From assembly GCA_963277665.1 (NCBI GenBank), contig OY728125.1:1715928889-1715992888 (forward strand): 64,000 nt of DNA, in the 5' to 3' direction. Of this stretch, positions 37,091-49,644 are shown one piece after another. The translations under genes and the position numbers were made by a program. Origin of the DNA: Viscum album (Eukaryota; Streptophyta; Magnoliopsida; Santalales; Viscaceae). How positions within the stretch are numbered: the stretch's first letter is position 1; each line of letters opens with the position of its first letter. The notes below the pieces were generated by a model, which was not told the origin of the DNA, did not search any database, and saw only the letters and a program-made list of their open reading frames with translations.

Positions 37091-38774
37091 ATTACCGGAA
37101 ACCGAAGTTAGATTATAAAGGTCTGAAATTACTCAAGATTAGGAGTATGAAATGTTAAAGGGGTAATTTCCAATGTACAAGGGAAATATTGGGAATGATA
37201 TTGGATATAAATTTGGAGTTCCTTATATAGATATGACTCAAATGTAAAATGGGGACATTTCATGTTTCTTTAATGGGATCTCTAAGGAGGGGACCAAACA
37301 TAAGTACTCCTACATATATTTTAAATTGTATACAGTAGAGGGATAATTTTCTTTTATCTAGTGGCTAGGACTAAGGGTTAAGGACTAGTCTTCACTTCTT
37401 ATCTCAATGGGATGAGAATCAAGACATACGTAGTTTTTTTAGTATTGTGGAGTTTAAATTCATCCAATGAAGACATTAAGGGCTTTGATATAAAGATAAA
37501 TTGAAGGTTGTCACCTACGTGGTTGAGTGCTTTGAGGGTCTATTGAGCTCTTCTTCAGTGGTTAGGGTGGTGGCTTTGGAAGTTTTCCATGGTTGCATTC
37601 ATGGTGGCTCTACAATGTTCATGAATCGCTGCAGTTGTTTTGTTTTCAGGTTAATTTGGTTCAAGATGTGATTCAGATGTGTTTGAATTTTGGAATTTGT
37701 GATTCGGTGCGGATCTGGTGGTTTGTTAGATCCTGTTTGAACTCGGTGATGTTGTTGATTTTTTCTATGGAGCGGATGGTGTTTTTGTGGATGAGTCCTT
37801 TGAGGGTTCTTGTCGGTGATGATCAACGAAGGTTTGCATACGGATCTCTGCTCCGGTTGAATGATTGATGCATGGATTGTTGACTCGAGGCGGCGGTGCA
37901 TCACGAACCACGTGGTGTATGGCGTATCTGTCAGAGATATGGTATGATGATGTCTGTTTTTGAAATTTGAATTTGAATTTGAAGTTGAATTTGGATGTGG
38001 TTTTTGGATTTCGGATGGTTTAATGGTTGTATATGGGAACTGGATACCCAAAAACTAGCTATTTGAAAATGAAAAAAAAATGGTGTTGTCGACGTATCTC
38101 TTATAGATGATAATCAAACTACATGTAGTTCTTGAGAAAATCAGTCCCCGCAGCAATTGAGTTTGATGTGAGAGATGAGGGATTCTACCACATTCTGGAA
38201 TAGTGATTAAACAAAAGACACCAGATGGTATGAAGATAAAAAAATATATCCTGGCAGAGTAATCTGTATAGATTTTGTTCATATACAAGAAAAAAAGGGA
38301 AATAAATTTATTTATGGTTGCAATTGGTCCTAAGATTGGAGATCCATGCATCTCTACGAACCCCATTGGAATGAGAATCAATCCACACATAGTTCATCAA
38401 ATGAAATCTCTATGAACATCAAATTCAAACATAGATAGAAATGGAACTCATGTGCCACTATAGAGTACTAATGATGTTAGTAATGATATTTCATGTAATC
38501 TACTCATATTTTTTTGAAGAACTATAAGGAATAAAAATTTGTGGTATCTTATGTGATTTATTAACATCAAATAAAGAATGCATTAACCGTATAGTTTAAT
38601 ATCGTGTAGTGATCGCAAATAATGTCATGAAGTTAAACGTCATGCGACAAGGACAAAGATGTTATACATTTAACGTCATCTAGCATGGATGCATATGGTT
38701 GTTATCTAGTTTATTGTATTGAAACTAGGAAATTATGTTGTTCAGTTTCAAGTCATGTTATGAGAACATTACTT
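37091..38774 (-). other. Rest of the Ogre/Tat-like 3' untranslated region
   Basis: Non-coding. It contains more TACGTAG-type modules near 37420 and 38370, and short TTTAANGTCATGYG repeats at 38600-38700 that also occur at 33450-33540. The sub-block 37540-38050 has a different look (less AT-rich, few decay marks) and is listed separately. Confidence 0.55.
37540..38050. other. Compositionally distinct island with overlapping ORFs, unrecognised
   Basis: The AT-rich, stop-rich background gives way to sequence with open frames on both strands: 37593-37868 plus, 91 codons, and 37599-38051 minus, 150 codons rich in His, Thr, Pro and Asn. I recognise no domain in either translation. A short TTTGAA-type microsatellite lies at 37960-37990. 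It could be a captured host fragment or simply a younger stretch of the element's own 3' region. Confidence 0.35.
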
Positions 38775-39850
38775 TGTGTGATTACACAAAGTACATCTTC
38801 CCAAATCGTTCATTGTTTGGAGTTGTAATAAGTTCTCCATCCCTTAAGATTAGGTAATAAGCTTCATTATAGTAGACCTTAGGTATAGAGTAGGTCCTTC
38901 CCACTTTGGCTCATTATTTGGAGGCTTCTTTCCTAGAATCATCAAAGTCCTGAGAACTAATACCAATTCTCCGTGAAGAAATGAGCAGAGGTGATCTTTA
39001 TTTTTAAAATCTCATTCTATTCTATTCTGATAGACTTAAAAATGATGCAGAGTATGAAATCACTTTTCATATAACCAGTCCAACTCATCAAATCACTTCT
39101 GAGACTGTTCATCTATAGATAAATGATCACAGATTACAACTTGGAGTGAAGGAACTTAAATTTCAATAGGAAAAAATATTTGTGTTTCATACACCAATGA
39201 ATCTAGAGTCTCCCGAGTGGTAGTATGGGTAGTATTATGATAATACCATAAATCATGAAAAAGTTTATCAGACTAATATTTCTTATATTCATCCACCATT
39301 TTATGGAGTATATTTTATGGGGTGTTGTTGAAATCCTCTATCTGGGCATTGACTACTGCATGATAGTGATATGAATGGTTGTATTTGATATTGTGCTCCG
39401 GACATAACATCTTTACCTCAATAGAACATATAATGGTTTCATTTTACATCAATATGTTATGAGGGACACCGAATATGGTCAGGATATTATCTTTGACAAA
39501 GCTAACAATTCATTTGGCTCTGACTTCTTTGATAGGTATTGTATTATCCTATTTGGAGAAGAAATCAGTAGTGGTAATAATATAATTAAAATGCTTATCT
39601 GTATTTGTAGGATACAGTACTAATACATTCATTCCCTATATTGAAAATGGTTAGGAGTATTTATCTATGTGTAGCAACTCTGGGGGTTTATGAATGATGT
39701 TGGCATGCCCTTGGAAGGGGTGACACTTCTTGGTGAAATCATGGCAATCTTCCATCATTGATGGCCAGAAGTATCCAAGCCTTTGGATTTGATCAGAAAG
39801 CCTATACTTAGACAAGTGAGCCCCATAAGCTCCTAAATGTACTTAATTCA
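38775..39850 (-). pseudogene. Integrase of the Ogre/Tat-like element (broken)
   Basis: Minus-strand pieces follow the Tat integrase. The zinc region reads HLGAYGAHLSKYRLSDQI, LGYFWPSMMEDCHDF, KKCHPF near 39690-39840. The core then reads YIITTTDFFSK with the first Asp kept. Next is INAQIE-like VNAQIEDFNN with the Glu kept. The end reads KVYYNEAYYLILRDGE near 38850. The second catalytic Asp region is altered (NET in place of DNG). Several stops are present. Confidence 0.82.
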
Positions 39851-40079
39851 TGATAGATGTTGTTTCATTTCCATCATAGCCTCATTTTTAGAGGGTTATC
39901 TGGTGATCTTGGCTAATAAAAAGGGTGAAAGTGACCACTCATCACCGGATTTTTTCTTTCCCATCTCTATCAAGCAGAAGTGTTCCATTTTGAAGATATT
40001 CCATGATAGGTTTCAACCATCCTATAGTATGAAAATATGTCTCATAAATAGGGATGATTTCATTAATTTCCTCCATTCT

Positions 40080-41000
40080 ATTTTGAATAAAAGGTTAAAC
40101 CACACGACGATGGTAAAAACTGATGATTGTCTCATCTTGATATGGATGTTTCAAGGCTCTGGCTGCATTAGCTAATACATAAGCTTCAGAATTTTGTGAT
40201 CACGAGAGATATGAAAAAGTTGTATATGAGGTAAATTCATCCACTAACCTTATGACATAATCAAAAAAAGGGAATAAATCTTCTTTTCTAATAGAATAAT
40301 CCCCATTTATCTATTTTATTACCAATTCGGAATCACCCTTCACTTTTAGGTGGATCACTTGTACCGGAGTGCCAATTACAAGACAACAATGAGATATTGA
40401 TATTTTTCTCATTGTTGGTACCACCTTCTGATAAAATAAATGAATATTGAAACATAGCTATTTCTAGGGAGATAAGAACAATTCTTTATCCAACTTTGTT
40501 GGGTTTAGGATCATCCACTCTTTTCCCTGTTGGACTTCAAAATGCACCATCAAAGTACATCTCCAATATTTAGGGACTATCATGAATTGAGAAGATTTAT
40601 TCATCAAGAAATTCTGTATTCAGAGATGTATCTTCTGTAGGTGGGTTTTTATCAAGTACTTATTCTAGGGCTTTTCCTTTTACCGCTTTCTGACACACAA
40701 AAAATTGGATATCGAACTATTGCAAAATATTTGCCCACCGTTCCAAAAATTAGGTTAAAATAGGACGAATGAGGATAAATTTGAGTGGGTTATTTAGAGA
40801 TATAAAGTGGACCTCATGATGATATAGGTATTACCTTAGCTTCTGAACTACAAAGATCAAATCTAGGAAGGTTTTATCAAAACTTGAATATCAATTCACT
40901 GGTCGAGCATTGTTTGACTGAGATAATTCACACTATTTTCATTTCCAGAATCGTTTCTTTGTACAAGGAAGGTACCCAATGATTTATCTAAAACTGCCAC
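40080..41000 (-). pseudogene. RNase H of the Ogre/Tat-like element (broken)
   Basis: The frame near 40920-40560 reads HHEVHFISLNNPLKFIL, then FLERWANILQ and FFVCQKAVKGKALE, the Tat connection region. It is followed by LEMYFDGAF (RNase H start). Near 40370-40150 it reads VIHLKVKGDSELVIK, INGDYSIRKEDLFPFF and NSEAYVLANAA, which is the second half of RNase H. Stops occur between the pieces. Confidence 0.8.
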
Positions 41001-41199
41001 ATAGATAATGAGTGGCTTTAATTCAATAGGTGGAATTAATACTGGTGGGATCAATAGATATTTCTTGAGGGTATTAAATGCCTCTTGGTAGCCTTCAATC
41101 CATTGATATGTAATTTAATTATTCATTAATTTGGTGAAGGGAATACACTTTTCTGCTAGATTAGCTATGAAGCAATGAATATAATCCAAGTTTCCTTGA

Positions 41200-41920
41200 A
41201 TTCCTCTTAATTATTTCAAATTTTGAGGGGGTGACATTCCAATGATAACTTTTGTCTTCTCAGGAGAAACATTGTTGCCACGATGGCACACAACGATGCT
41301 GGGAAATTTTTCTAAGGAAACCCTAAAAGTGTATTTTAATGTGTTCATCTTAATATTATGTTGTTAATGTTTACTGAATGTGGTCTCCAGATTAGCCAAG
41401 AGATCAGAACGTTGTCTGGATTTCAACACAAAATTATCCACATAACATTGGACAAATTTTACTAGGAAGGTTTTGAATATATGGTTCATGGAATATTGAT
41501 ATGATGCATAACCATTTTTCAAGCCAAAGGGCATTAGACGATAGAAAAACGCACCTTGAGGGGATCCAACGGCTGTAGACTTCTCATCTTCTAGGGCCAT
41601 CCGGATTTGATTATACCCGGATTATCCATGAATGAAGTAAATATATTCATAGTTAGTTGTTGTGTCAATTAAAAGCTCAATGATTGGAACTGGTAAGTCA
41701 TATTTGGGACAATGTCAATTGAGATCTCTAAAATCAATGCGAAATCTGATTTTCCCATTATTATTTTTCACTAGGATAGTGTTTCCCAACCATTTGGGAT
41801 ATTTCACCTCCCTAAAAAACATATCTTTGGTAATCTTGTCGACATCAACTTTAATTTTATTGGTGTGAGTTGGGTGCGTTCTTCTTATTGTCTACTTAAA
41901 TCCTCGATTCTCTTCTAGAA
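41200..41920 (-). pseudogene. Reverse transcriptase of the Ogre/Tat-like element (broken)
   Basis: Minus-strand motifs in order: FREVKYPKWLGNTILVKNN, IDFRDLN, CPKYDLPVPIIELLID, SGYNQIRMALEDEKST, RLMPFGLKNGYASYQ, CYVDNFVLKSRQRSD. The catalytic YVDD reads YVDN, so one Asp is lost. In-frame stops follow RDLN and precede SGYNQ. The open part 41364-41600 is the longest. Confidence 0.88.
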
Positions 41921-42949
41921 AACCCAAATTATGAGTAGCCACATTAGGATTAAGGCCTGGAATTTCTATACAGTTCTAAGAAAATACATCTCGATGTTTC
42001 TTTATAAATGAATTATACATCTCGTTCTCTTCAGATTTCATGGCCACAATAATTAGAGTAGGGTGTGGATCTTCTTTTGTACCCAAATTTATTTTCTGGA
42101 GCTCATCCACAGTAGTGGAGATGCCTTCCTAAAATGCTAGAAGGGCATCGATAAGATCTTATTCATATACATTACATGTCACTTCCTCTGTTTCTTCTTG
42201 AATGGTAGGTGACGAATCAAAACATTCAAAGCTTGGGTAGGAGTCATTATTTGGACTTCATGAAGAAGAGGAAACCATATCTAACCATACTAATGTTGAA
42301 GGGTCTTCCTATGGTATTGAAGAGAGAATGATGGGACGGGAATCAATATCCATGTCTTAAATTATTAATTTTACAACTTTTTCTAGCCTGAATGATGATG
42401 AAAATAATTTATAAAGTTCGGTGGATCAGATGAAGATATATCCATTTAAGCTTTCACTATAAAAAATTTATCCTATACTATTAGGCTCGATTGTGATAAC
42501 TTCCATTATGGAATTCACTAGAACAGTGCCTGGATTTGGGTCTATCCTTTCAATTTGATTTATAGGTAACACATAATCCATACTTAGATGTTTGAATGGG
42601 TTTTCAGGGATCGTTTTCTAGACCATTCAAAGCATTGATTCTTGTAACATCTTTTTCCATGTACCTTGTTACATTTGAGTAATATAATTCTTCCTCAATT
42701 TATTGAGATTCACATGTTTTAAATGGGACCTTCTCACCATGAAATTTTCCAATTTGACCATTAAATCAATACTTGAGGCATTAGTGATATGATGAAGGAA
42801 TTGAAGCATGTTGATGTAGCTAAGGCCTTCCAAGCCGAATGTTGAAAGTTCTGTCCTGTTGGACAACCATGAAATCTGAATTAGATAAAAGAACCAAAAA
42901 ATGAGTTATAAGTGTAATCTATCCTAGAGTTTATTTTTTATTCTTTCCA

Positions 42950-43100
42950 GATACTTGAAACATCAGAAGGGAAAGAGATAATTCAGATTCAATGAGACCC
43001 AATCGATGAAGTGTATGTATGGGAATGATGTTGACTCCTAATCCATTATTAATAAAGGCTCATAAGATGTCAGTATCATTAACCCAACAAGATAGATTCA
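42950..43100 (-). pseudogene. Aspartic protease of the Ogre/Tat-like element (broken)
   Basis: The frame at 43021-43060 reads AFINNGLGVNIIPIHTLHRLGL. Tat proteases have IDNGSxLN here, so the catalytic Asp reads Asn. It lies between Gag and RT as expected. Confidence 0.72.
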
Positions 43101-43260
43101 AGGGACTAATGTTTCCATGTACAACATCATCCTAATCTTGATACGTGGAAGATATAACTGGATGAAATTCTATAATATCATTCTATATACAGTAAACCTT
43201 AGCAGTAGAAACATTGGTTTCAAACTCCTGAGGACTTGAAAAATCCTTAATAAGTGATTC

Positions 43261-45698
43261 TCAAAGATATTTTGATAGATTCAAAGAATCTAGGATTGAT
43301 AAATTGGCCGGTACATGGGATTGTTGTTTCAAAACATCATACTTTTGGTCCAAAGTACTGTGTTCTCCAACATGGAAATGTGGTTTTGTAGGTTCTTTGG
43401 AAGTTGATGCTCCTGCTGTGGATGTATTATATGATTGGGAAGAAGATGGAAATACATATTCTCTTGGTATATTAGACTGAATATGTTTATCTACCTTCTG
43501 AGATAGTGATGGTGTAACCTCTAAGCGGTCTTCAAATATGATCATGTTAGGTCCAATCCTATCATGTGTGGGGGAGTTCCCTTGTTCTTATTGAGCCCAT
43601 TGACGGGCTCTCCCACAAGTTTCTAATGTATAAACAGTTTGAGTAGGGGTATAGCTAAAATAGTGGCTTCTAGAATATCCACATCTTTACCTGTATCATT
43701 GAACAAGACTTATTCCCCTAGTTTCCCAATCTGGTGTAGGGAATTTAGGTTCATAACTAGAATCATCATTTTTATAGGGTATTGTTAAGTGGATGACGTT
43801 AAGAGAACCAAAGATCCATTCCTCATCTGATGAAGATTATTTTTGACATTTCAGTTCTTATTGTGTTATTTAGTGGGGATGTTCCCATACTTTTGGGAAA
43901 TTTGGCATAAAATCTTCCAAATTCAAGGAAAACTTTGGACTTAACACAAGATCATCTTCTTCTGACTGATCATAACATTTCTGATCATGTTGCTTCTCTG
44001 AGGATTGACCTTTTGAGAACTGATCCTTTGACGAAGATGGATTTTCTATATAATAAGTGTAAGGAGGAACGGTTGGTTGTTTCAACTATGTTCATAGAAT
44101 GGAATGAGTTTAGTTGACCATTTTATTGATCATCCAATCATCATACTTCTATGCATTTTTTTTTTTGACTTCCTGTCATCTGCCTTATTCCTCTAGATTG
44201 GTAGCAGTAACACATGATATTTGAGACGATGAACATTTTAGTTTCACTTGACCAGAGTCTACCAATTTTTGTAGGAGGTATTTGAAAACAAAACAATCCA
44301 TAATTTGATTCTCGTACATTTAATGAAGAGGAAATAATTTTAGAGATCTTATTCTCCTTCTTTGTTAATTTTCATGGGCCTTGGAAACTAAACTAATTTT
44401 TTTCCCAAAGTTGAAATGAGGTAATAGGGAACTTATTAATTCTAAAAAGAATAAAGTTTGTTCTTTAATTCCTCAAACTATATCTTCCTTTGATCTTTTT
44501 GATCATCTTGATTAGGTAGTTATTGCAGCTGAGGCTTGGGAGGTTGAGCTGTTTGGTATGATGAATGTTTTGGAGTAGAAGCTAGTATAGAAGCTTGTTT
44601 GAGTGTGACTATAGTAGCTCCTACTTTCCATGTCATCCATCCCATATCTAGTGGTATTAAATGAGATTTAGCTTTGGTTACCACAATGGAATCCTCTACA
44701 TGTTGGGTGATTGATGAATGGTCTTGAAACCCTCCTGTGTATGTCATAGGGATTAGTGGTGTGCGTAACTCATCACACAGATTATTCACACAAATTAGTA
44801 GCAACTCTTGTTGAAGGAGTGGTATATTTAAGTAATATGTTAATCCTTTCCATCGAAAAATGAAATCAATAACTCTTTCATTATCCCATTGTTTTCAATT
44901 TGTAAGATCAAAAACTATTGTCTTTGGAAGCATTGAGATGAATTGAAAAAGGATTTCCTGACAGAGGTCTTTTAATCCATTAATTGATCAAAACTGCAAA
45001 CTTGTATACTAGAAAAAGATTGGATCCTATAATTATTGAACAAATAATCTGCTCTTTATTACTTCTTTTTGTTGAGGGGTCCCCAGCATAGGATCACAGT
45101 TTGAAACAAAATGTGTCAAGGGCCAATTCAGATCTCCAGAAACATTAATGATTGGAAATGTGGTATTAAAATAGTTTTGTGGGTGAGGAATTGGATCTAC
45201 CCATTAATCATAAGCTTTATTGTCTAGTTGTAATTGTGGAAGCTATTCTTATATATCTTTCAATCAAGTTGTTAATGTCTCGATTGTATTCATAAGAATT
45301 ATGGGAATATCTGGATGAGATGGGACCTATATAGGTACCACAGTTGGAGCTTAAACTAGCGCGACGACTGGAAAATCCACTCAAAGTGGTGCTTCTAGTA
45401 TTTTTTTTGGATAACTCAGAGGTATAGACCTATAAGTATGTGTTTGACCATATCATGGCTGTGTGCCCAATGGAGGAAATTCATTATCCACATCTGTGTT
45501 TTCTACAAACCCTCTTTGTTGAGGAGTTCCTACAAGTTGTGCATGTTGAGGATATTTTGGTGGAGCATATCTGGTAGGAATGATATTTCAAAGAAACTCT
45601 ACATTAAGCCTTTTTAACTCCTTCATCTACTCCTATTATTAGGAAAATATTTCTTCAATCGAAACAGATTGACCTTCCCCAGTGGAGAAGTGGGACAT
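43261..45698 (-). pseudogene. Gag of the Ogre/Tat-like element (broken)
   Basis: The probable start is at 45698 (MSHFSTGEGQSVSIEE), a few tens of bases from the LARD insertion. Stops begin after about 19 codons. Open stretches remain at 44520-44804, 43870-44085 and 43261-43545. The last ends YDVLKQQSHVPANLSILDSLNLSKYL in parts, a motif that precedes the protease in Tat elements. The rest is too decayed for residue-level statements. Confidence 0.68.
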
Positions 45699-45953
45699 GA
45701 TCTGACCTTTACCTTTCCCCTTTTTAGATTGTAATGACCCGAAATTTTAAATAAATATTGTTTCCTAATTTTATGTGTTATTTTTATACTCAACAAATGT
45801 TTTATTTGATAAACATGATTATAATTAGAATGAGACCATTGGGTTTTGACTGTTATATGACCATCAGTCAATATGACCGCTGTGAACATAATGTTTTGAT
45901 TATTGTCTCTAAATATAAGTAATCTTGGTTGATTATTATAGAAAGAAGATTTG

Positions 45954-46223
45954 ATGGCCTCACCTAGTAGTCTTGGACCGATCGAAGCCCATCTAACAGA
46001 GCTTGGGAAGGAGGTAGCACCATTTGGCTTTTCTCTGGACCAAACCCAAGCCGAACTTCATCATGTGAAGCTAGAACGGAATCGCCTTCGCGAGAAGTTC
46101 AAACTGATAGAAATTACTACTCGGGAAATATTGACCGAGCCGCCCCAAGATTATATCACCCTAGCACACCTTACTCTTAGGTCCTATGCTGGTATTATAA
46201 GGGGCTATGTAACGAGACCGTAA
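45954..46223 (+). CDS. Small LTR-borne ORF, 89 codons, function unknown
   Basis: It reads from ATG 45954 (another Met codon lies directly upstream) to a stop at 46221-46223. The product is charged and Leu-rich, with a likely helical middle (AELHHVKLERNRLREKFKL) and a C-terminal IIRGYVTRP. The same ORF stays open in the other LTR (63494-63763) with 7 base changes, 5 of them changing the residue. I recognise no family. It precedes the TATA box by about 1 kb, so LTR transcription starting there would not include this copy. Whether it is expressed is unknown. Confidence 0.4.
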   Translation: MASPSSLGPIEAHLTELGKEVAPFGFSLDQTQAELHHVKLERNRLREKFKLIEITTREILTEPPQDYITLAHLTLRSYAGIIRGYVTRP

Positions 46224-46639
46224 CTGCCTTGTGTAATCCTTGTTTTAAATAAAAATTGGGATTTCTGCTTATGATGAAGTTTATGAATTTTCAAATGACC
46301 GTATAAAAATAGTATGCATATTTTTGATGAATTTTCAAAAGAATATTTTGAAAAAAATGTTTATGTAAACCTTAAATAACTTAAAATGTGTAATTATTTT
46401 CAAAAAATGATCTTCTACAATTATGTTCAATACGAAAATTGGAGTCTAATAAGATCAACTTGATTTTTGATGAATAGTAAATTATAAATAGTGATTTTAT
46501 GATTAGGATTAGTAATATGACCAAATGGATTAGTAATCTAACTTAAATAAAGTTTTAAAATAATCTAGGCACCTTGATTAAGTAATGTGATTCAATAAAA
46601 TGGTTAAATAATGGTTTCATAAATTATTATTTAAGTATT

Positions 46640-46945
46640 AGTTTTTCGGGTGAATAGTGTTTTTTAATTAAAAATTTAATTAAAAATATTTAGAAAATTA
46701 TTTTTATAAAACAGATTTCATTTTTGAACTCAGAGCACCGATATTATGCTATGGTAATTTTTGGGGTTTTTCTGAAAAAACGAATTTTCGGTGAATAGTG
46801 TTTTTATTTAAAAATTAAATTAAAAATATTTATAAAATTATTTTTATAAAATGGAGTTCATATTTGTAATCAGAGCGTTGATATTTGATTATGGTGAAAT
46901 TTTGGGATCTTTCTGAGAAAGTTGAATTTTCAGTGAATAGTAAAA
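46640..46945 (+). repeat. About 150-bp tandem duplication in LTR
   Basis: Two copies, each with GTGAATAGTGTTTTT, AAAATATTTAKAAAATTATT, TCAGAGC and TTCTGARAAA in order. Related single units are in the solo LTR near 27500-27650. Confidence 0.7.
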
Positions 46946-47166
46946 ATGCAGTTTTAGGGTTTCGGTATGTTTAATGACATCATAGCTGTGTCATGATGAT
47001 GTCATGAATTATTTTAAGGGTTGGCCGAGCAAGGGTGATGAATTATTGTTTTGGGGGCCCCATGTGGCCTAACTCCATGGTAAATGCCAAGGGAGAGCAC
47101 ATGGGTTTGAGAAAAGCACATGTGAGGTGTCCTTTAGCCATTAATGTCTTGTCCCCTCACTTTCCC

Positions 47167-47174
47167 TATAAATA
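47167..47174 (+). promoter_or_regulatory. Probable LTR TATA box
   Basis: TATAAATA inside TTCCCTATAAATACCAAGCC, a classical plant core promoter context about 1.44 kb into the LTR. Confidence 0.65.
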
Positions 47175-48749
47175 CCAAGCCCTCCTCTCATCCATTCGAA
47201 TCCCCACTCTTCCCCCAACGAATTTCTGGTCTCATTACCTCCCAAGGAGTCCTCCCAAGGTGCCCCCAAGCCCTCAAGGTCCAAACCTTTGAGTTTTAAG
47301 AGTTACGTTTTAAGGTAAGGGATCCGACCCCTCTCTTTCTTTTCATGTAATCTCTTTTATGTCATTCCTTTTATGCTTCATGTTATTATGTGAGAGGATG
47401 TTCTTTTATATTCCTCTTACTGCCCCTTTCATGTTTATATGATGATAGATCCCCTCTTACTCTCATCATTTCGTTTTATGAAAGCTTAAGTGACGTCGTT
47501 AGGCTGCCGAATTTTTAAGTGATTCTTTCACCCTTCTCATTTTTCAAGTTCGATTTTCATGTCAAATCTTTCAAGTTCCTTTTTATTATGTTGGGGTATG
47601 ATCTATATATCTATCACACTGATTTCTTATGAACATATGATGAGAGACCCTATTTGATTTGTTCAATTCATTTTTGTTGAAGTTTAAGTGACGCCGTTGG
47701 GCTGCCGAATTTTCATAAGTGAAATCAAATTTCTGTCTTCCTTCCATGTTTTTCATTTCAAATGGTATGTCCTTGAAATTGCATCACCATGTCCATATAT
47801 CCTTCTTATTCTGTCCCTCTACTGTTTTATGGGTCAATTATGATTGTTCGACCCATGTTCCCTCTCTTTTCAAAGTTTTCTAAAACCTTGTAACATAGCT
47901 GTTATGCTGCAGAATTTTCGTCTCAAAATGCCTCTCTTTTCTCAAAATTATTTTATGTTATAAAGTGAATACTCAAAGCTCCTATTTCTACAGGGGTATT
48001 CACATATATATAAAAATGTTCTATTTTAAATTCTGGTATTTACATACATGATACCCGCTTTCCCTTTATGTGGATTTAAAGTAATGTAAAGATCATATCT
48101 TTAAAGCAGTTTTTAAAACGTTATGATTATGAAATGAAACCCATTTATTTTATGCTATATGGGTTATTTATGAAATGTTTGATGATGATATATGTGGCTC
48201 ACATGATAATAAAGGCAAATTTAAGGGTGCGCCCTGATAGCGCTCCAATGCATTGGGTAAAGACTTAATCTCTAGAGATGACCATTTTTAACGACACCTT
48301 GGTGAATAACCTTGGTAATTTTTTAACGACACCTTGGGGATGGACCTTGGTGAAATGAAACGATTTTCAATATTAAATGTTGCAGCCACATCTTCAAGTT
48401 ATGAAAAATGTTATTTTTATTATGATGTATCTCATGATTTCTTTCTCATGCCTTAAAGTTCTTTTCATGCCCTTATTGAGGTATCTCAAGTTCACTTGTA
48501 AAATGTTTCTCTTGTTTCCCTTACTGGGCCTTCTGCTCACCCTTTCTTTTGATGTATGTCCCCAGGTTATGAGATTCATTAATGAACCTAGGATGAACAT
48601 AAGGAGAATCCTTTAAAGTGTTTAAGAAGAATGTTTTTTAATTGTTTCATGTATTAAGTTCCTGGTTTCCAAGACACTAAACCTTAAAGATCCTCGGTTT
48701 TGTAAAATGTAATGAATGTTTATGTGATAAAAAGGCGGGATGCTATAGT

Positions 48750-48771
48750 TGGTATCAAAGGATGGTTTAGT
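48750..48771 (+). other. Primer binding site, tRNA-iMet type
   Basis: TGGTATCAAAGGATGGTTTA, two bases after the LTR end, is close to the initiator Met tRNA complement. Confidence 0.75.
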
Positions 48772-49096
48772 TATTTGTGGAAATTAGGATATGAAAACTT
48801 TAGGAATAACCCTATAGAAAAGTTTAAATATAGGAAAGCTTCCTGGTATTTTGGTGAGTATTGAGTAAGGGGTTGCCAAGAAAATACATCCCTGTCTGGA
48901 TACGAGCAGGTAGAGGTGGCTCTGGCACAGATATACATAGGGGTAAAACACGAAAACACCGCTTTGAGCTAGACTCGAATGGGAACTGGTACACAACAAC
49001 GGGCCTTGTTGCACTCCTGGTTACGACACTACCGGGGGATATGCTTTGGTAAATTCATAAGCTTTGTATGAACCATTACTAAAGGAACAAAGATAA
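48772..49096 (+). other. LARD interior, left part, non-coding
   Basis: 325 bp between the primer site and the CACTA terminus. Short ORFs on both strands (near 48771-49052) match nothing I know; the region most likely holds leader and packaging signals. Confidence 0.5.
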
Positions 49097-49124
49097 CACT
49101 AGTGCAGAAAACATTTTTTACGTC
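49097..49124 (+). repeat. Left terminal inverted repeat of CACTA element
   Basis: 28 bp, starting CACTAGTGCAGAAAACATTT, matching the right end with two mismatches (positions 11 and 17). Confidence 0.93.
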
Positions 49125-49644
49125 GGTTATTTTTTATTATTTACGTCGGTTTTTAGGCGACGTTAATACGGACGACGTTATAAATAACGTTTTTTACGTC
49201 GGTTATTTAAAACCCGACGTAATATCCCTAACATCACGGTGGTTATCACGTCGGTTCATATAATAACCGACGTGATAAATATGCGCGGGGGGGCTTTATC
49301 ACGTCGGTTATTACCTAAACTGACGTGATAAAATGCCTGGGATATCGTTTATCACGTCGGTTATGTCATAACTGACGTGATAAACCCTTCCCCTGGCCTA
49401 TTATCACGTCGGTTATTTAAGAAACCGACGTGATAAAAAGGCCTGGGAAACGTTTTAGCACGTCGGTTATCCAATAACCGACGTGGTAAATCGATTCCCA
49501 GGCCTTTTAGCACGTCGGTTATATTAAGAACCGACGTGATAAAAGCCCCGGGAACGGTTTATCACGTCGGTTCTAGAAAAACCCGACGTGATAAACCCCT
49601 GCCGATTTATTTACCACGTCGGTTATTTTATAACCGACGTGAAA
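49118..49644. repeat. Left subterminal array of stem-loop units
   Basis: About ten palindromic units. Each pairs (T)TATCACGTCGGTTAT with ATAACCGACGTGATAA across a loop of a few bases, separated by unique spacers of about 20-25 bp. The two units nearest the end have TACGTCGG, and the other eight have CACGTCGG. Subterminal repeats are the binding sites of TnpA in En/Spm elements; that role here is inferred. Confidence 0.9.

Larger units (their letters stand above)
33200..45729 (-). mobile_element. Ogre/Tat-like Ty3/gypsy element, decayed, 5' end displaced
   Basis: On the minus strand the order is Gag (45698 down to 43261), PR near 43040, RT near 41.4-41.9 kb, RNase H near 40.1-41.0 kb and INT 38.8-39.85 kb. 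The motif styles (YVDD-type RT, H-x-x-K integrase start, long repeat-bearing 3' region) are those of the Tat/Ogre lineage. The 5' LTR and leader are not in this window because the LARD element at 45730 sits between them and Gag. The left edge is approximate. Confidence 0.8.
45730..48747 (+). repeat. 5' LTR of the LARD-like element
   Basis: Starts TGTAATGACCCG and ends CGGGATGCTATA, mirrored ends like those of the solo LTR at 27315. It contains an ORF (45954-46223), two about 150-bp tandem copies at 46640-46945, a TATA box (47167), an about 200-bp repeated block with GCTGCCGAATTTT at 47490 and 47690, and a CCAATGCATTGG palindrome at 48245. ORFs at 47035 and 48377 lack support. Confidence 0.88.

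Noticed and set aside
37599..38051. 150-codon His/Thr/Pro-rich ORF as a real gene
   Set aside because: No recognisable domain, no start context and no partner exons; it overlaps an ORF on the other strand. Kept only as an unexplained island.
49118..49644. CRISPR-like array (regular short repeats with unique spacers)
   Set aside because: The repeats are palindromic subterminal units of a eukaryotic CACTA element, present at both ends with TIRs and a target duplication. There are no cas genes and the host is a plant.
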